Shown here: positions 33,826 to 41,780 of the stretch, piece by piece
Numbering within the stretch: the stretch's first letter is position 1
Layout of the letters: the number at the start of each line of letters is the position of its first letter
Assembly: GCA_030840805.1 (NCBI GenBank)
Contig: JAVEDU010000098.1
Span: 1-64,000, forward strand
Length of the DNA stretch: 64,000 nucleotides
DNA from: Actinomycetota bacterium
Lineage (GTDB): Bacteria; Actinomycetota; Actinomycetes; Mycobacteriales; HKI-0501
Direction: 5' to 3'
Notes under the pieces: model-generated
Told to the model about the DNA's origin: nothing
Seen by the model: the letters and a program-made list of their open reading frames with translations, nothing else
Databases searched by the model: none
Position numbers and translations under genes: made by a program

Positions 33826-34038
33826 TCAGGGCTCGTCGAGGCGGAAGCCGACCTTGAGGCCCACCTGGAAGTGCTGTACCCGGCCGTCCACGATGTGCCC
33901 GCGGACCTGGGTGACCTCGAACCAGTCCAGGTTCCGCAGCGTCTGCGCCGCGCGGGTCACCCCGTTCTCGATGGCCTCGTCGATGGTGTTCCCCGAGGTG
34001 CCGACGATCTCGGTGACCCGGTAGGTGTTCTCGTTCAC
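33826..34038 (-). CDS. Dodecin
   Basis: A 70-residue dodecin, the small flavin-binding and CoA-binding protein that forms hollow 12-mers and stores or buffers flavin. The sequence NTYRVTEIVGTSGNTIDEAI, RNLDWFEVTQVRGHI and VQHFQVGLKVGFRLDE follows the family, including the Trp (DWFEV) that stacks on flavin. GTG start with GGGAG upstream. Its stop is only six bases before the twin palindrome. It may be separately expressed from the oxygenase operon. Confidence 0.93.
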   Translation of the reverse strand: MNENTYRVTEIVGTSGNTIDEAIENGVTRAAQTLRNLDWFEVTQVRGHIVDGRVQHFQVGLKVGFRLDEP

Positions 34039-34144
34039 GGTGGCTCCCGTCGATTCGGTGTCCGTGAGTGCGGATCGTAGGGGCGCGTGGCACCGTCGGC
34101 GCGGTGGGCCGGATCCACTCGATGCGGGTGCGACGATCCGGGCC

Positions 34145-34903
34145 ATGAGACGTACCGCCGTGGTCACGGGCGTGAGCCGCCGGATCGGGATCGGGGCCGC
34201 GATCTCCCGCCGGCTCGCGGCCGACGGGTTCGACCTGCTGCTGCACTCCTGGGCGCCGCACGACGCCGAACAGCCCTGGGGCGCCGACGAGGGCTGGACC
34301 GACGAGTTCACCCGTGAGCTGCGGGAGACCGGCGCACGGGTCGAGCACGTCGCGGCCGACCTCGCCGATCCCCGCGCCCCCGCGGAGCTGGTCCGGCGGG
34401 CGGTGGAGGCGTACGGGCACCTGGACGTGGTCGTCGCGAACCACGCCCGGGGCGTGGGCCAGGCCCTGGAGGACCTCACGGCGACGGAGCTCGACCTGAC
34501 GTACGCGGTCAACACCCGCGCGACGCTGCTGCTGGTCCAGCAGTTCGCGGCGCAGCACGACGGCCGGCCGGGCGGCCGGATCGTCCTGATGACCTCCGGC
34601 CAGCACCGGGGCCCGATGCCGGGCGAGCTGCCGTACATCGCGTCCAAGGGTGCGCTGCACCAGCTCACCGGGAGCCTGTCGGCGCACCTGGCCCCTCGCG
34701 GCATCACGGTCAACACCGTGGACCCCGGCGCCACCGACACCGGGTACGCGTCCGACGCGGTGCTGCGGGCCGTGCTCGCCGAGGAGCCGCAGGGCCGGTG
34801 GGGCGAGCCGGACGACGCCGCGCGCCTCGTCGCGTGGCTCGCCGGCGAGGAGTCCCGGTGGGTCACCGGCCAGGTCATCGTCTCCTCCGGCGGAGGTCCC
34901 TGA
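34145..34903 (+). CDS. Short-chain dehydrogenase/reductase
   Basis: A 252-residue classical SDR. It opens with VVTGVSRRIGIGAAISRRLA, a form of the TGxxxGxG dinucleotide motif. The catalytic set is Ser in LMTSGQHRG and YIASKGAL (Tyr-x3-Lys). The C-terminus has DPGATDTGY and WVTGQVIVSSGGG. An insertion HSWAPHDAEQPWGADEGWTD near residue 32 is typical of a subgroup sometimes annotated as 3-ketoacyl reductase. It converges on an acetyltransferase gene with only six bases between stops. Substrate unknown. Confidence 0.9.
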   Translation: MRRTAVVTGVSRRIGIGAAISRRLAADGFDLLLHSWAPHDAEQPWGADEGWTDEFTRELRETGARVEHVAADLADPRAPAELVRRAVEAYGHLDVVVANHARGVGQALEDLTATELDLTYAVNTRATLLLVQQFAAQHDGRPGGRIVLMTSGQHRGPMPGELPYIASKGALHQLTGSLSAHLAPRGITVNTVDPGATDTGYASDAVLRAVLAEEPQGRWGEPDDAARLVAWLAGEESRWVTGQVIVSSGGGP

Positions 34904-34909
34904 GCGGCG

Positions 34910-35422
34910 TCAGGCGCGGTACTCCCAGGTGGCGAGCTCGGTCCGCCGGCCCTTCAGGTCGCGCCGGACGAGCGGTTCGCCGGTGAGCCGGAAGCCGCAC
35001 GCCGTCGCGACCCGCTGACTCGCGACGTTGCCCGGCGCGATCCGCAGCACGAACCGCCGCGACCCGTGCACCTCGCCGGCGTGGGCCAGCAGCAGCCGCA
35101 GCCCGCGGGCCGCGAGCCGGGCGCCACGGTGGTCCAAACCCACGGCGTAGCCGAGTTCCGCCGTCTCCTCGCGGGGGAACAGGAGAACCTCGCCCAGCGG
35201 GGTCACGCCGTCGGTGGTGATGGCCAGCTGCACGCCCGCCCCGCCCGCCCCCAGGGCCCGGGCGCGCGCGACGTACCGCGTGGCCGCGTCCACATCGAAC
35301 GGTGCCTCCAGCGGAGTCCACTCGTCGATCGACGGCTCGTCGAACAGCCGCACCATCGCCGGCACGTCGGCGTCCGTCCACTCGCGAAGGACGAGGCCGT
35401 CCCCCCGGAGCACCAGGGTCAC
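34910..35422 (-). CDS. GNAT N-acetyltransferase (RimJ/RimL-like)
   Basis: A 170-residue acetyltransferase. It begins LVLRGDGLVLREWTDADV, as in RimJ/RimL-type proteins. The acetyl-CoA loop is near LGYAVGLDHRGARLAARGLRL (the RGxGxA-like turn is RGARLAA), and the C-terminal GNVASQRVATACGFRLTGE is the usual N-x-x-S-x-x-x-x-x-x-x-GF segment. It would acetylate a protein N-terminus or small amine. GTG start. The gene faces the SDR gene tail to tail. Confidence 0.87.
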   Translation of the reverse strand: MTLVLRGDGLVLREWTDADVPAMVRLFDEPSIDEWTPLEAPFDVDAATRYVARARALGAGGAGVQLAITTDGVTPLGEVLLFPREETAELGYAVGLDHRGARLAARGLRLLLAHAGEVHGSRRFVLRIAPGNVASQRVATACGFRLTGEPLVRRDLKGRRTELATWEYRA

Positions 35423-35444
35423 GCGGACCGCCTGCCCTGCTCGG

Positions 35445-35867
35445 TCAGGAGACGTCGGCCGCGTTGCGCGGCGCGGAACCCCACCCGTGCCACCGGTCCA
35501 CGTCGATCCACGCGTTGACGCGCTTGCGGTCCCGCTGGGGGTAGTCGTTTCCGGTGTAGTGGCGGGACAGCCGGTCGATGCCGGACAGGTCCGGGTCGTC
35601 CTCGATCTGCGTCACCCGTCCCTGCAGGCTGACGTGGGTGTGCCAGTCGCCGTCGTCGAGGACCGTGAGCGAGACCCGGGGGTCGTTGCGGAGGTAGTCG
35701 AGCCGCTTCCGGCCCTCGTCCATGTTGACGAAGACGCGGCCGTCGTCGTCGAGGATGTACCACGTCGCCACCGACACCGGCTGCCCGTCGGGGCGGACTG
35801 CGGTGATCACGGCCGGGTTCGGCTTGGCCAGCATCTCGGTGACCTGGTCGGGGAGGGGCGACGACAT
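35445..35867 (-). CDS. PPOX-class flavin/F420-binding enzyme
   Basis: A 140-residue split-barrel protein of the pyridoxamine-oxidase-like class. Recognisable segments are PNPAVITAVRPDGQPVSVAT, GRVFVNMDEGRKRLDYLRND and VSLQGRVTQIEDDPDL. The set matches the group often called probable F420-dependent enzymes (Rv1155-like), which reduce or sense unknown substrates. No membrane segment. Start MSSPLPDQ chosen because AAAGG lies upstream. It is 22 bases upstream of the acetyltransferase gene and probably co-transcribed with it. Confidence 0.85.
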   Translation of the reverse strand: MSSPLPDQVTEMLAKPNPAVITAVRPDGQPVSVATWYILDDDGRVFVNMDEGRKRLDYLRNDPRVSLTVLDDGDWHTHVSLQGRVTQIEDDPDLSGIDRLSRHYTGNDYPQRDRKRVNAWIDVDRWHGWGSAPRNAADVS

Positions 35868-36336
35868 CGGAGGGCCTTTCGTCGGGTGCCGGGGGACAGG
35901 TTCCACGCTCGCACGACCGCGCGTGGGTCGCCACGTGATCCAACCCCCTCACCGGGAAGAGGGAGTGACGGGGGCGGAGTCGGACCGTCAGGACCGCGAT
36001 CGGCGTCCTCGGCCGATCACCGATCGCCGCCGGGTGTGCCAGCCGGTCCGGCCCGGCTCCGGCCGCCACGACGGTCGTCCTTGTCGTTTGTCTGTATGTC
36101 CTCACTGCGTTCTTTGGACCCGGGGAGATCACGAGCGACATCGCTCCCTTCGACTGACTCCCCGTGGGCAGCCCGCGTCACGTCCGTGCAGTTGGCGTGC
36201 CACAGCGCCCCGTGCGATCTACGTGCGATAGGGGTCGGCGATCTGCGGTCTGGCGCGGTCACGGCGATACTTGGACAGGATATGGCGAAGGGCCGCCGTA
36301 GCGGCCCTGACCTGCGGTTCCACCGGGGAGAGTGAG
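35868..36336. other. Gene-free stretch between the PPOX gene and tRNA-Phe
   Basis: About 470 bases with no open frame showing coding bias on either strand. It should contain the promoter of the PPOX gene. The sequence is a little less G/C-rich around 36080-36120. Near the tRNA end a short hairpin serves as terminator. Nothing else was recognised. Confidence 0.6.
36290..36307 (-). terminator. Hairpin downstream of tRNA-Phe
   Basis: GGGCCGC and GCGGCCC flank a four-base loop, a perfect 7-bp stem 30 bases past the 3' end of tRNA-Phe. No T-run follows, as is usual for this genome. Confidence 0.55.
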
Positions 36337-36410
36337 TGGCCAGGGGCGGGGTCGAACCGCCGACCTTCCGATTTTCAGTCGGACGCTCGTACCAACTGAG
36401 CTACCTGGCC
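36337..36410 (-). tRNA. tRNA-Phe (anticodon GAA)
   Basis: The minus strand folds into a standard 74-base cloverleaf: acceptor GGCCAGG/CCTGGCC with discriminator A, D arm GCTC...GAGC, anticodon loop CTGAAAA on stem TCCGA/TCGGA, variable AGGTC, and T arm GGCGG TTCGACC CCGCC. No CCA is encoded. Discriminator and anticodon fit phenylalanine. Confidence 0.97.
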
Positions 36411-36577
36411 GCATGGTCGCACCGTCTCGGCGCGAAACCGGTTGTCACGATACAGCACCGGCGGCCGCCTCCGCCGCGCCGCCCTCGGCCCCGAACCTTC
36501 ACCTGATCGTCAGCCCGGGGTCGTCGACGGCGGGGCCGGCGGTGGTTCGGTGGAACGACCCCGGCGATGGAGGTTCC

Positions 36578-38122
36578 ATGTCCCGTCTCGCGCTGGCGGC
36601 CGCGGCCGCCCTGCTCGCGCTCGCCGCCCCGGCGCCGGCCCGGGCCACCGCGGAGCGGGCCACCACGACCCCGCTCCGGCACGTCCTCGTGGTCTTCCAG
36701 GAGAATGTCTCCTTCGACCACTACTTCGCCACCTACCCGCACGCGGCCAACCCGCCGGGCGAGCCGGCCTTCCACCCGCGCCGGGGCACGCCGCGGGTGA
36801 ACGGCCTCCGCGGTGCTCTCCTCGACCACAACCCGAACAGCGTCCAGCCCTTCCGGCTGGCCCGTTCCCAGGCGCTGACCTGCGATCAGGACCACGGGTA
36901 CACCGACGAGCAGAAGGCGTTCGACGACCTGCGGATGGACAGGTTCGTCGAGCACACCTCGGTGGACTCGTGCTCGCCGCCGCGGTACGGCCACCGGGGT
37001 CTCGTGATGGGCTACTACGACGGCAACACCGTCACGGCCCTGTGGAACTACGCGCAACGCTTCGCCATGAGCGACAACTCCTTCAACACCACGTTCGGCC
37101 CCTCGACGCCCGGCGCGCTGAACGTGGTCTCGGGTCAGACCTGGGGGGCGACCGCGTACGACCACCAGGGAAACCCGACGGCCGACGCGTACGCCGTGGT
37201 GGACCCGAACGCCGACGGCGTGGGAACGGTGATCAACGACCCCGACCCGGCCTACGACGACTGCTCGGATCCGGCCCACCACACGATCGGCATGGCGGGC
37301 CGGAACATCGGTGACCTGCTGGCCACCGCGCACGTCAGCTGGGGCGCGTTCATGGGCGGCTTCACGCCGACCGCCCCGGCGAGCGGCCGACACCCCGCGG
37401 TCTGCGGCAGCGCGCACCGCAACATCGGGAACGTGTCGGTCGCCGACTACATCCCGCACCACGCGTGGTTCCAGTACTACCGGACGACCGCGAACCCCCA
37501 CCACGTCCCGCCGGCGAGCCTGCGCGAGATCGGCCACGCCGGCCCGGCGAACCACAACTACGACCTGTCGTACCTGTACCGCGCGCTCGACCACGGCGCA
37601 CTGCCGGGCGTGAGCTTTGTGAAGGCGAGCGCCTACCAGGACGGGCACGCGGCGTACTCCGACCCGCTGGACGAGCAGCGCTTCCTCGTCGGCCTGCTCA
37701 ACCGGGTCCAGTCCTCGCGGTACTGGCACGACACCGCGGTGATCGTCGCGTACGACGACTCCGACGGCTGGTACGACCACGCGCCGCCCCCGATCGTGAA
37801 CCCGTCCGGCTCCGCGGCCCACGACGCGCTGACGGCGCCCGGGGTGTGCGGCCACGGCACGCCGCTGGGCGGCCACCCGGACCGGTGCGGGTACGGCCCC
37901 CGGCTGCCGCTCCTGGTGATCTCGCCGTACGCCCGGCGCAACGCGGTGGACCACCGCGTGACCGACCAGTCCTCGGTGCTGCGGTTCGTCGAGGACAACT
38001 GGCGCCTGCCGCGGGTGGACGACAGCTCGTTCGACCGGCTCGCCGGCCCGCTCGGCGGGCTGTTCGACTGGCGGCATCCGCGGCCCGCCCCGCTGATCCT
38101 CGACCCGGCAACGGGACGTTGA
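36578..38122 (+). CDS. Secreted phosphoesterase (phospholipase C / acid phosphatase family)
   Basis: A 514-residue exported enzyme of the phosphoesterase family PF04185, which includes phospholipase C and acid phosphatases. A signal peptide (MSRLALAAAAALLALAAPAP, cleavage after ARA) is followed by the metal-site motif VVFQENVSFDHYFATYP. Later motifs are MSDNSFNTTFGPSTPGALN, DYIPHHAWFQYY, and VIVAYDDSDGWYDHAPPP, where Asp and His of YDDSDGWYDH are typical metal ligands. It likely releases phosphate from phospholipids or phosphate esters outside the cell. ATG follows GGAGG. The gene lies between tRNA-Asp and tRNA-Phe on the opposite strand. Confidence 0.92.
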   Translation: MSRLALAAAAALLALAAPAPARATAERATTTPLRHVLVVFQENVSFDHYFATYPHAANPPGEPAFHPRRGTPRVNGLRGALLDHNPNSVQPFRLARSQALTCDQDHGYTDEQKAFDDLRMDRFVEHTSVDSCSPPRYGHRGLVMGYYDGNTVTALWNYAQRFAMSDNSFNTTFGPSTPGALNVVSGQTWGATAYDHQGNPTADAYAVVDPNADGVGTVINDPDPAYDDCSDPAHHTIGMAGRNIGDLLATAHVSWGAFMGGFTPTAPASGRHPAVCGSAHRNIGNVSVADYIPHHAWFQYYRTTANPHHVPPASLREIGHAGPANHNYDLSYLYRALDHGALPGVSFVKASAYQDGHAAYSDPLDEQRFLVGLLNRVQSSRYWHDTAVIVAYDDSDGWYDHAPPPIVNPSGSAAHDALTAPGVCGHGTPLGGHPDRCGYGPRLPLLVISPYARRNAVDHRVTDQSSVLRFVEDNWRLPRVDDSSFDRLAGPLGGLFDWRHPRPAPLILDPATGR

Positions 38123-38130
38123 CACAGAAT

Positions 38131-38162
38131 GAAGCCCCTCCCACCGTGGTGGGAGGGGCTTC
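38131..38162. terminator. Strong bidirectional hairpin terminator
   Basis: GAAGCCCCTCCCACC and its exact complement (38148-38162) surround a two-base centre, forming a 15-arm perfect inverted repeat with T-rich flank (TTCGTTCG). It lies between the phosphoesterase stop and the 3' end of tRNA-Asp, so it ends both transcripts. Confidence 0.9.
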
Positions 38163-38171
38163 GTTCGCGAG

Positions 38172-38245
38172 CGACCCCGACCGGGCTCGAACCGGCGACC
38201 TCCGCCGTGACAGGGCGGCGCGCTAACCAACTGCGCTACGGGGCC
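38172..38245 (-). tRNA. tRNA-Asp (anticodon GTC)
   Basis: A 74-base cloverleaf on the minus strand: acceptor GGCCCCG/CGGGGTC with discriminator G, D arm GCGC...GCGC, anticodon loop CTGTCAC on stem CCGCC/GGCGG, T arm GCCGG TTCGAGC CCGGT. No encoded CCA. It follows tRNA-Glu by 28 bases, so both come from one precursor. Confidence 0.97.
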
Positions 38246-38273
38246 TCGACCGTGCTGTACATCGTATCCTGCG

Positions 38274-38346
38274 TGCCCCCAACGGGATTCGAACCCGTGC
38301 TACCGCCTTGAAAGGGCGGGGTCCTGGGCCGCTAGACGATGGGGGC
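38274..38346 (-). tRNA. tRNA-Glu (anticodon TTC)
   Basis: A 73-base cloverleaf on the minus strand: acceptor GCCCCCA/TGGGGGC with discriminator A, anticodon loop CTTTCAA on stem CCGCC/GGCGG, T arm ACGGG TTCGAAT CCCGT. First gene of the tRNA transcript. Confidence 0.97.
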
Positions 38347-38421
38347 GTCCCGGTTGGTCCATGTTGGCACATGGCCCTGTCCGGACCGCACCCGACCGGC
38401 GGACCCGTCGAGAGCCCGCTC

Positions 38422-38451
38422 AGCATACGGGACGAGGGCGGCTGGCTCCAA
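38422..38451 (-). promoter_or_regulatory. Candidate promoter of the tRNA-Glu/Asp transcript
   Basis: On the minus strand TTGGAG (38451-38446) is followed after 18 bases by TATGCT (38427-38422). The start point would be about 70 bases before tRNA-Glu. The -10 is a good TAnnnT; the -35 is only partial. Confidence 0.45.
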
Positions 38452-38461
38452 AACGGCCCCC

Positions 38462-39598
38462 TCACCCCCGCGGCGTGATGCGCAGGATCCGGTCCCCGGA
38501 GCCGTTGTCGGTCGTGATGTACAGGCTCCCGTCGGGTCCGGTCTGGGCAGCCCGCAGCCGCCCGAACGTCCGGTCGGTCGCCGCGAGCGTCTCGGCGCGG
38601 GTGATCGTCGTCCCGTCCCGGGTCAGGATGAGGACCCTGGACCCCTTCAGGGTGGCCACCGCCAGGGCGCCCCGCCAGCGACCCCACGGGGCGCCGACCA
38701 GGAACGACGCTCCCGAGGTCGCCACCGTGGGGCTCCCGGAGGACCACCGCGCGCGCAGGGCGTTCGGGAACTTGGCCAGGTCGGTCATCGGCACGCTCTC
38801 GTCGTACCCCGGCACCGGGTTCCAGCCGTAGTTGGCGCCCTTGACCAGCAGGTTCACCTCATCGTCGAGGCCGGGACCGTGCTCGACGTTCCACATCTGG
38901 TCGGTGCCCGGGCGCAGCGCCATGCCCTGCACGTTCCGGTGCCCGTACGTGAAGACGAGCCGCTTGTTCTGGTCGGCGTCGCGGGCGAACGGGTTGTCGG
39001 TCGGTACCGCACCGGTGGGCCGGATCCGCAGTGTCTTGCCGCCGAGCGAGCGGAGGTTCTGCGGGTTGGTGCCGGTCGCCGCGTCCCCGGTGCCGATCTG
39101 CAGGGCCCCGGTGCGGTCGAACCGGAGCCGGCAGCCTCCGTGGCGCCCCGAGGTGGTCGGGATGCCGCTGACAAGGGTCCGGACCCGGGTTGCGGTGGTG
39201 AACGCGGTGTTGATGCGCCACGCGAGGACGCGGATGTCCTTGGTGGTCCCGGCGTAGCCCTGGCAGGTGTAGATCCGCCGGTTGTCGCGGTAGTGCGGGT
39301 CGACCGCGAGGCCCATCAGCCCGGTCTCGCCGCTGGCGAACAGGTCGGAGAAGTTCGCCGACAGGCGGCGCACGGTACCGCCGGGCGACCGGTAGCCGAG
39401 CCCGCCGCCGCGCTGCGTGTACAGCAGCGTGCCACCGGGCGTGAACGCCACGTCCCACGGATGCGACAGTCCGCTCACCACCGTCGTGACGGTCACGGCC
39501 GGTGTGGTGGCGGCCGTGACGGGTGGCGCGGCGATGAGCGTCGCGGTGACTCCGACGAGCGCCGCCACGGCGAGCGCACGTCCCCGGCTGAGCGGCAT
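38462..39598 (-). CDS. Secreted PQQ-type glucose/sorbosone dehydrogenase
   Basis: A 378-residue exported beta-propeller of the glucose/sorbosone dehydrogenase family (PF07995). A signal peptide (RALAVAALVGVTATLIAAPP, cleavage near TAA) is followed by the propeller start VVSGLSHPWDVAFTPGGTLL, a conserved TGLMGLAVDPHY, LRFDRTGALQIGTGD, FTYGHRNVQGMAL and EHGPGLDDEVNLL. The His and Arg in these segments fit PQQ and substrate binding; the cofactor is inferred. It may oxidise an aldose to the lactone outside the cell. The divergent gluconate kinase and permease genes make this biologically coherent. ATG with GGAGG upstream. Confidence 0.87.
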   Translation of the reverse strand: MPLSRGRALAVAALVGVTATLIAAPPVTAATTPAVTVTTVVSGLSHPWDVAFTPGGTLLYTQRGGGLGYRSPGGTVRRLSANFSDLFASGETGLMGLAVDPHYRDNRRIYTCQGYAGTTKDIRVLAWRINTAFTTATRVRTLVSGIPTTSGRHGGCRLRFDRTGALQIGTGDAATGTNPQNLRSLGGKTLRIRPTGAVPTDNPFARDADQNKRLVFTYGHRNVQGMALRPGTDQMWNVEHGPGLDDEVNLLVKGANYGWNPVPGYDESVPMTDLAKFPNALRARWSSGSPTVATSGASFLVGAPWGRWRGALAVATLKGSRVLILTRDGTTITRAETLAATDRTFGRLRAAQTGPDGSLYITTDNGSGDRILRITPRG

Positions 39599-39787
39599 CG
39601 CGTCCTCCAGGTGATGGTCACCAGGTGTGACCGGTCCGAACCCTTTGTAGTCCTTCGGGTGTCGCGACGCGAGCGATACGACAGCCGGGCCCGACCACCC
39701 TGCCGCGGCCCGGCGCACGGCGGTGTGCGGGTGGCACCGCGGATCCCTACGGTGGGGGCGTCCGAGCGACCGCGTGGGGGCGAGGGG

Positions 39788-40318
39788 ATGGGCGACGACC
39801 CGGCCGAGCCGACGACGCTGGTCGTGATGGGCGTCTCCGGCTCGGGCAAGACGACGGTGGCCCGTGGGGTGGCGGATGCCCTCGGCTGGGCGTATGCCGA
39901 GGGCGACGAGTTCCACCCGCGCGAGAACGTGGCGAAGATGGCCGCCGGGCAGCCGCTCGACGACGCGGACCGCTGGCCGTGGCTGCGGGCGATCGCGGAT
40001 TCCATCGGGGCGGCCGAGGAGGTCCGGGAGAACCAGGTCGTCACGTGCTCCGCGCTCAAGCGGTCGTACCGGGACCTGCTGCGGGACGGGCACCCCTCGG
40101 TGCGGTTCTGCCTGCTCGACGTGTCACCGGACGAGCTCCGCCGCCGCCTGGAGTCCCGGCGCGGGCACTACATGCCGGCGTCCCTGCTCGACAGCCAGCT
40201 CGCCACGCTGGAACCGCTCGGCGCCGACGAACCGGGCATCACCGTGCCGGCCGACACCGACCCGGACGGGGTCCGCGCCGCCGTGCTGGACGCCCTCCGC
40301 ACCGGGGCGGGGAGCTGA
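39788..40318 (+). CDS. gntK: Gluconokinase
   Basis: A 176-residue GntK-type kinase that makes 6-phosphogluconate from gluconate and ATP. Walker A is MGVSGSGKTTVARGVADALG near residue 17; the acidic substrate segment is EGDEFHPRENVAKMAAGQPLDDADRWPWL, highly characteristic of this family; LESRRGHYMPASLLDSQLATLE is the lid. Length and motifs fit. Its stop shares one base with the start of the permease gene (TGATG). With the permease it feeds external gluconate into the pentose phosphate or Entner-Doudoroff route. Confidence 0.95.
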   Translation: MGDDPAEPTTLVVMGVSGSGKTTVARGVADALGWAYAEGDEFHPRENVAKMAAGQPLDDADRWPWLRAIADSIGAAEEVRENQVVTCSALKRSYRDLLRDGHPSVRFCLLDVSPDELRRRLESRRGHYMPASLLDSQLATLEPLGADEPGITVPADTDPDGVRAAVLDALRTGAGS

Positions 40319-41751
40319 TGGAGACCGTCCTCGCCGCCCGGTGGTCCGCGCACGACTCGCGCCTCGCGATCGCCGCGCTGCTGGGCATCGCCGTCGTCGT
40401 GCTGCTGATCACCTGGGCGAAGCTGCATCCGTTCCTGGCCCTGATCCTCGGGTCCGGGACGCTCGGGGTGGTGGCCGGGCTGGGCCCGGCGGACACCGTC
40501 ACGAGCTTCACGGCCGGGGTCGGCTCCACGGTGGGCAGCGTCGGCCTGCTGATCGCGCTCGGCGCGATGATCGGGGCTCTCCTCGCGGACTCCGGCGGCG
40601 CGGACAGCATCGTGGCGGCGTTCCTGGCGAGGGTGCCCACCCGGCGGCTGCCCTGGGCGATGGCGCTCGTCGCCGCGATCATCGGGCTGCCGCTGTTCTT
40701 CGAGGTCGGCGTGGTCCTGCTCGTCCCGGTCGTCCTGCTCGTCGCGACCCGCAGCCGGCTCCCGCTGCTGCTGGTCGGCCTCCCGGCGCTCGCCGGCCTG
40801 TCGGTCCTGCACGGCCTCGTGCCGCCGCACCCCGGTCCGCTCATCGCGATCGACGCGCTCGAGGCGGACCTCGGCCGCACGCTCGCGCTCGGGCTGCTCG
40901 TCGCGATCCCGACCGTGATCGTCGCGGGGCCGGTGTTCGCCGCCTTCATCAGCCGGTACGTGGCCGCCGAGGTGCCCGCCGTGCTGATCCCCGCCCGCGA
41001 GCCGGGCCCGGTCACGGCGGGCGGGGAAGGCGGCGGCGTACCGGCCGACGCCGCAACCGGCACGGCTGCAGAGCCCTCCCACCGCCGTCCGGGTTTCCTC
41101 CCGACCCTGCTCACCGTGCTGTTGCCGGTCGTCCTGATGCTGCTCCGCGCCGTGGGTGAACTGGCCCTCCCGGCGGGGAACTCCCTCCGCGCCGCCCTGG
41201 ACATCGCCGGTACCCCGATGGTGGCACTGCTCGCCGGCGTCCTGGTGGCGATCTTCACGCTCGGTGTGCGCGCCGGCCTGGGCAGGCGGCGGATCGCCGA
41301 CTCCGTGGGCGGGGCGCCGGCGCTGATCGCCGGCATCCTGCTGATCGTCGCGGCGGGCGGCGGGTTCAAGCAGACGCTGGTGGACGCGGGCGTCGGGGAC
41401 CTGATCGGCGAGCTGGCGAAGGGCGCGCACCTCTCCGCCATCGTGCTCGGCTGGCTCGTCGCGGTGGGCATCCGGGTCGCGACGGGCTCGGCGACGGTGG
41501 CGACGATCGCGGCCTCCGGCATCGTCGCCCCGGTGGCGGCGGGTCTGTCCGGCACGGACCTGGCGCTGGTCGTGCTGGCGGTCGGCGCGGGGTCGCTGTT
41601 CTTCTCGCACGTGAACGACGCCGGGTTCTGGCTGGTCAAGGAGTACTTCGGGCTCACCGTCGGGCAGACGATCGCGACCTGGTCGGTGCTGGAGACGATC
41701 ATCTCCGTCGTCGGCCTGATCTCGGTCCTGGCCCTGCACCTGATCCTGTGA
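40318..41751 (+). CDS. gntP: Gluconate:proton symporter (GntP family)
   Basis: A 477-residue permease with about 12-14 hydrophobic segments in the GntP/GntT plan. Conserved features are LIALGAMIGALLADSGGAD, GLPLFFEVGVVLLVPVV, GLVPPHPGPLIAID, GTPMVALLAGVLVAI, RVATGSATVATIAA and SHVNDAGFWLVKEYFG. It imports gluconate with protons. A Glu/Pro/Gly-rich loop of about 45 residues in the middle (EPGPVTAGGEGGGVPADAAT) is a little longer than usual. Translationally coupled to the kinase gene. Confidence 0.94.
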   Translation: METVLAARWSAHDSRLAIAALLGIAVVVLLITWAKLHPFLALILGSGTLGVVAGLGPADTVTSFTAGVGSTVGSVGLLIALGAMIGALLADSGGADSIVAAFLARVPTRRLPWAMALVAAIIGLPLFFEVGVVLLVPVVLLVATRSRLPLLLVGLPALAGLSVLHGLVPPHPGPLIAIDALEADLGRTLALGLLVAIPTVIVAGPVFAAFISRYVAAEVPAVLIPAREPGPVTAGGEGGGVPADAATGTAAEPSHRRPGFLPTLLTVLLPVVLMLLRAVGELALPAGNSLRAALDIAGTPMVALLAGVLVAIFTLGVRAGLGRRRIADSVGGAPALIAGILLIVAAGGGFKQTLVDAGVGDLIGELAKGAHLSAIVLGWLVAVGIRVATGSATVATIAASGIVAPVAAGLSGTDLALVVLAVGAGSLFFSHVNDAGFWLVKEYFGLTVGQTIATWSVLETIISVVGLISVLALHLIL

Positions 41752-41780
41752 CGGCGGCCGGCTCCTCGTGGCCGGGGTGA

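Noticed and set aside
36017-36262. 81-codon minus-strand frame in the gap before tRNA-Phe
   Set aside because: Weak third-base bias, no ribosome site and no recognisable protein features.
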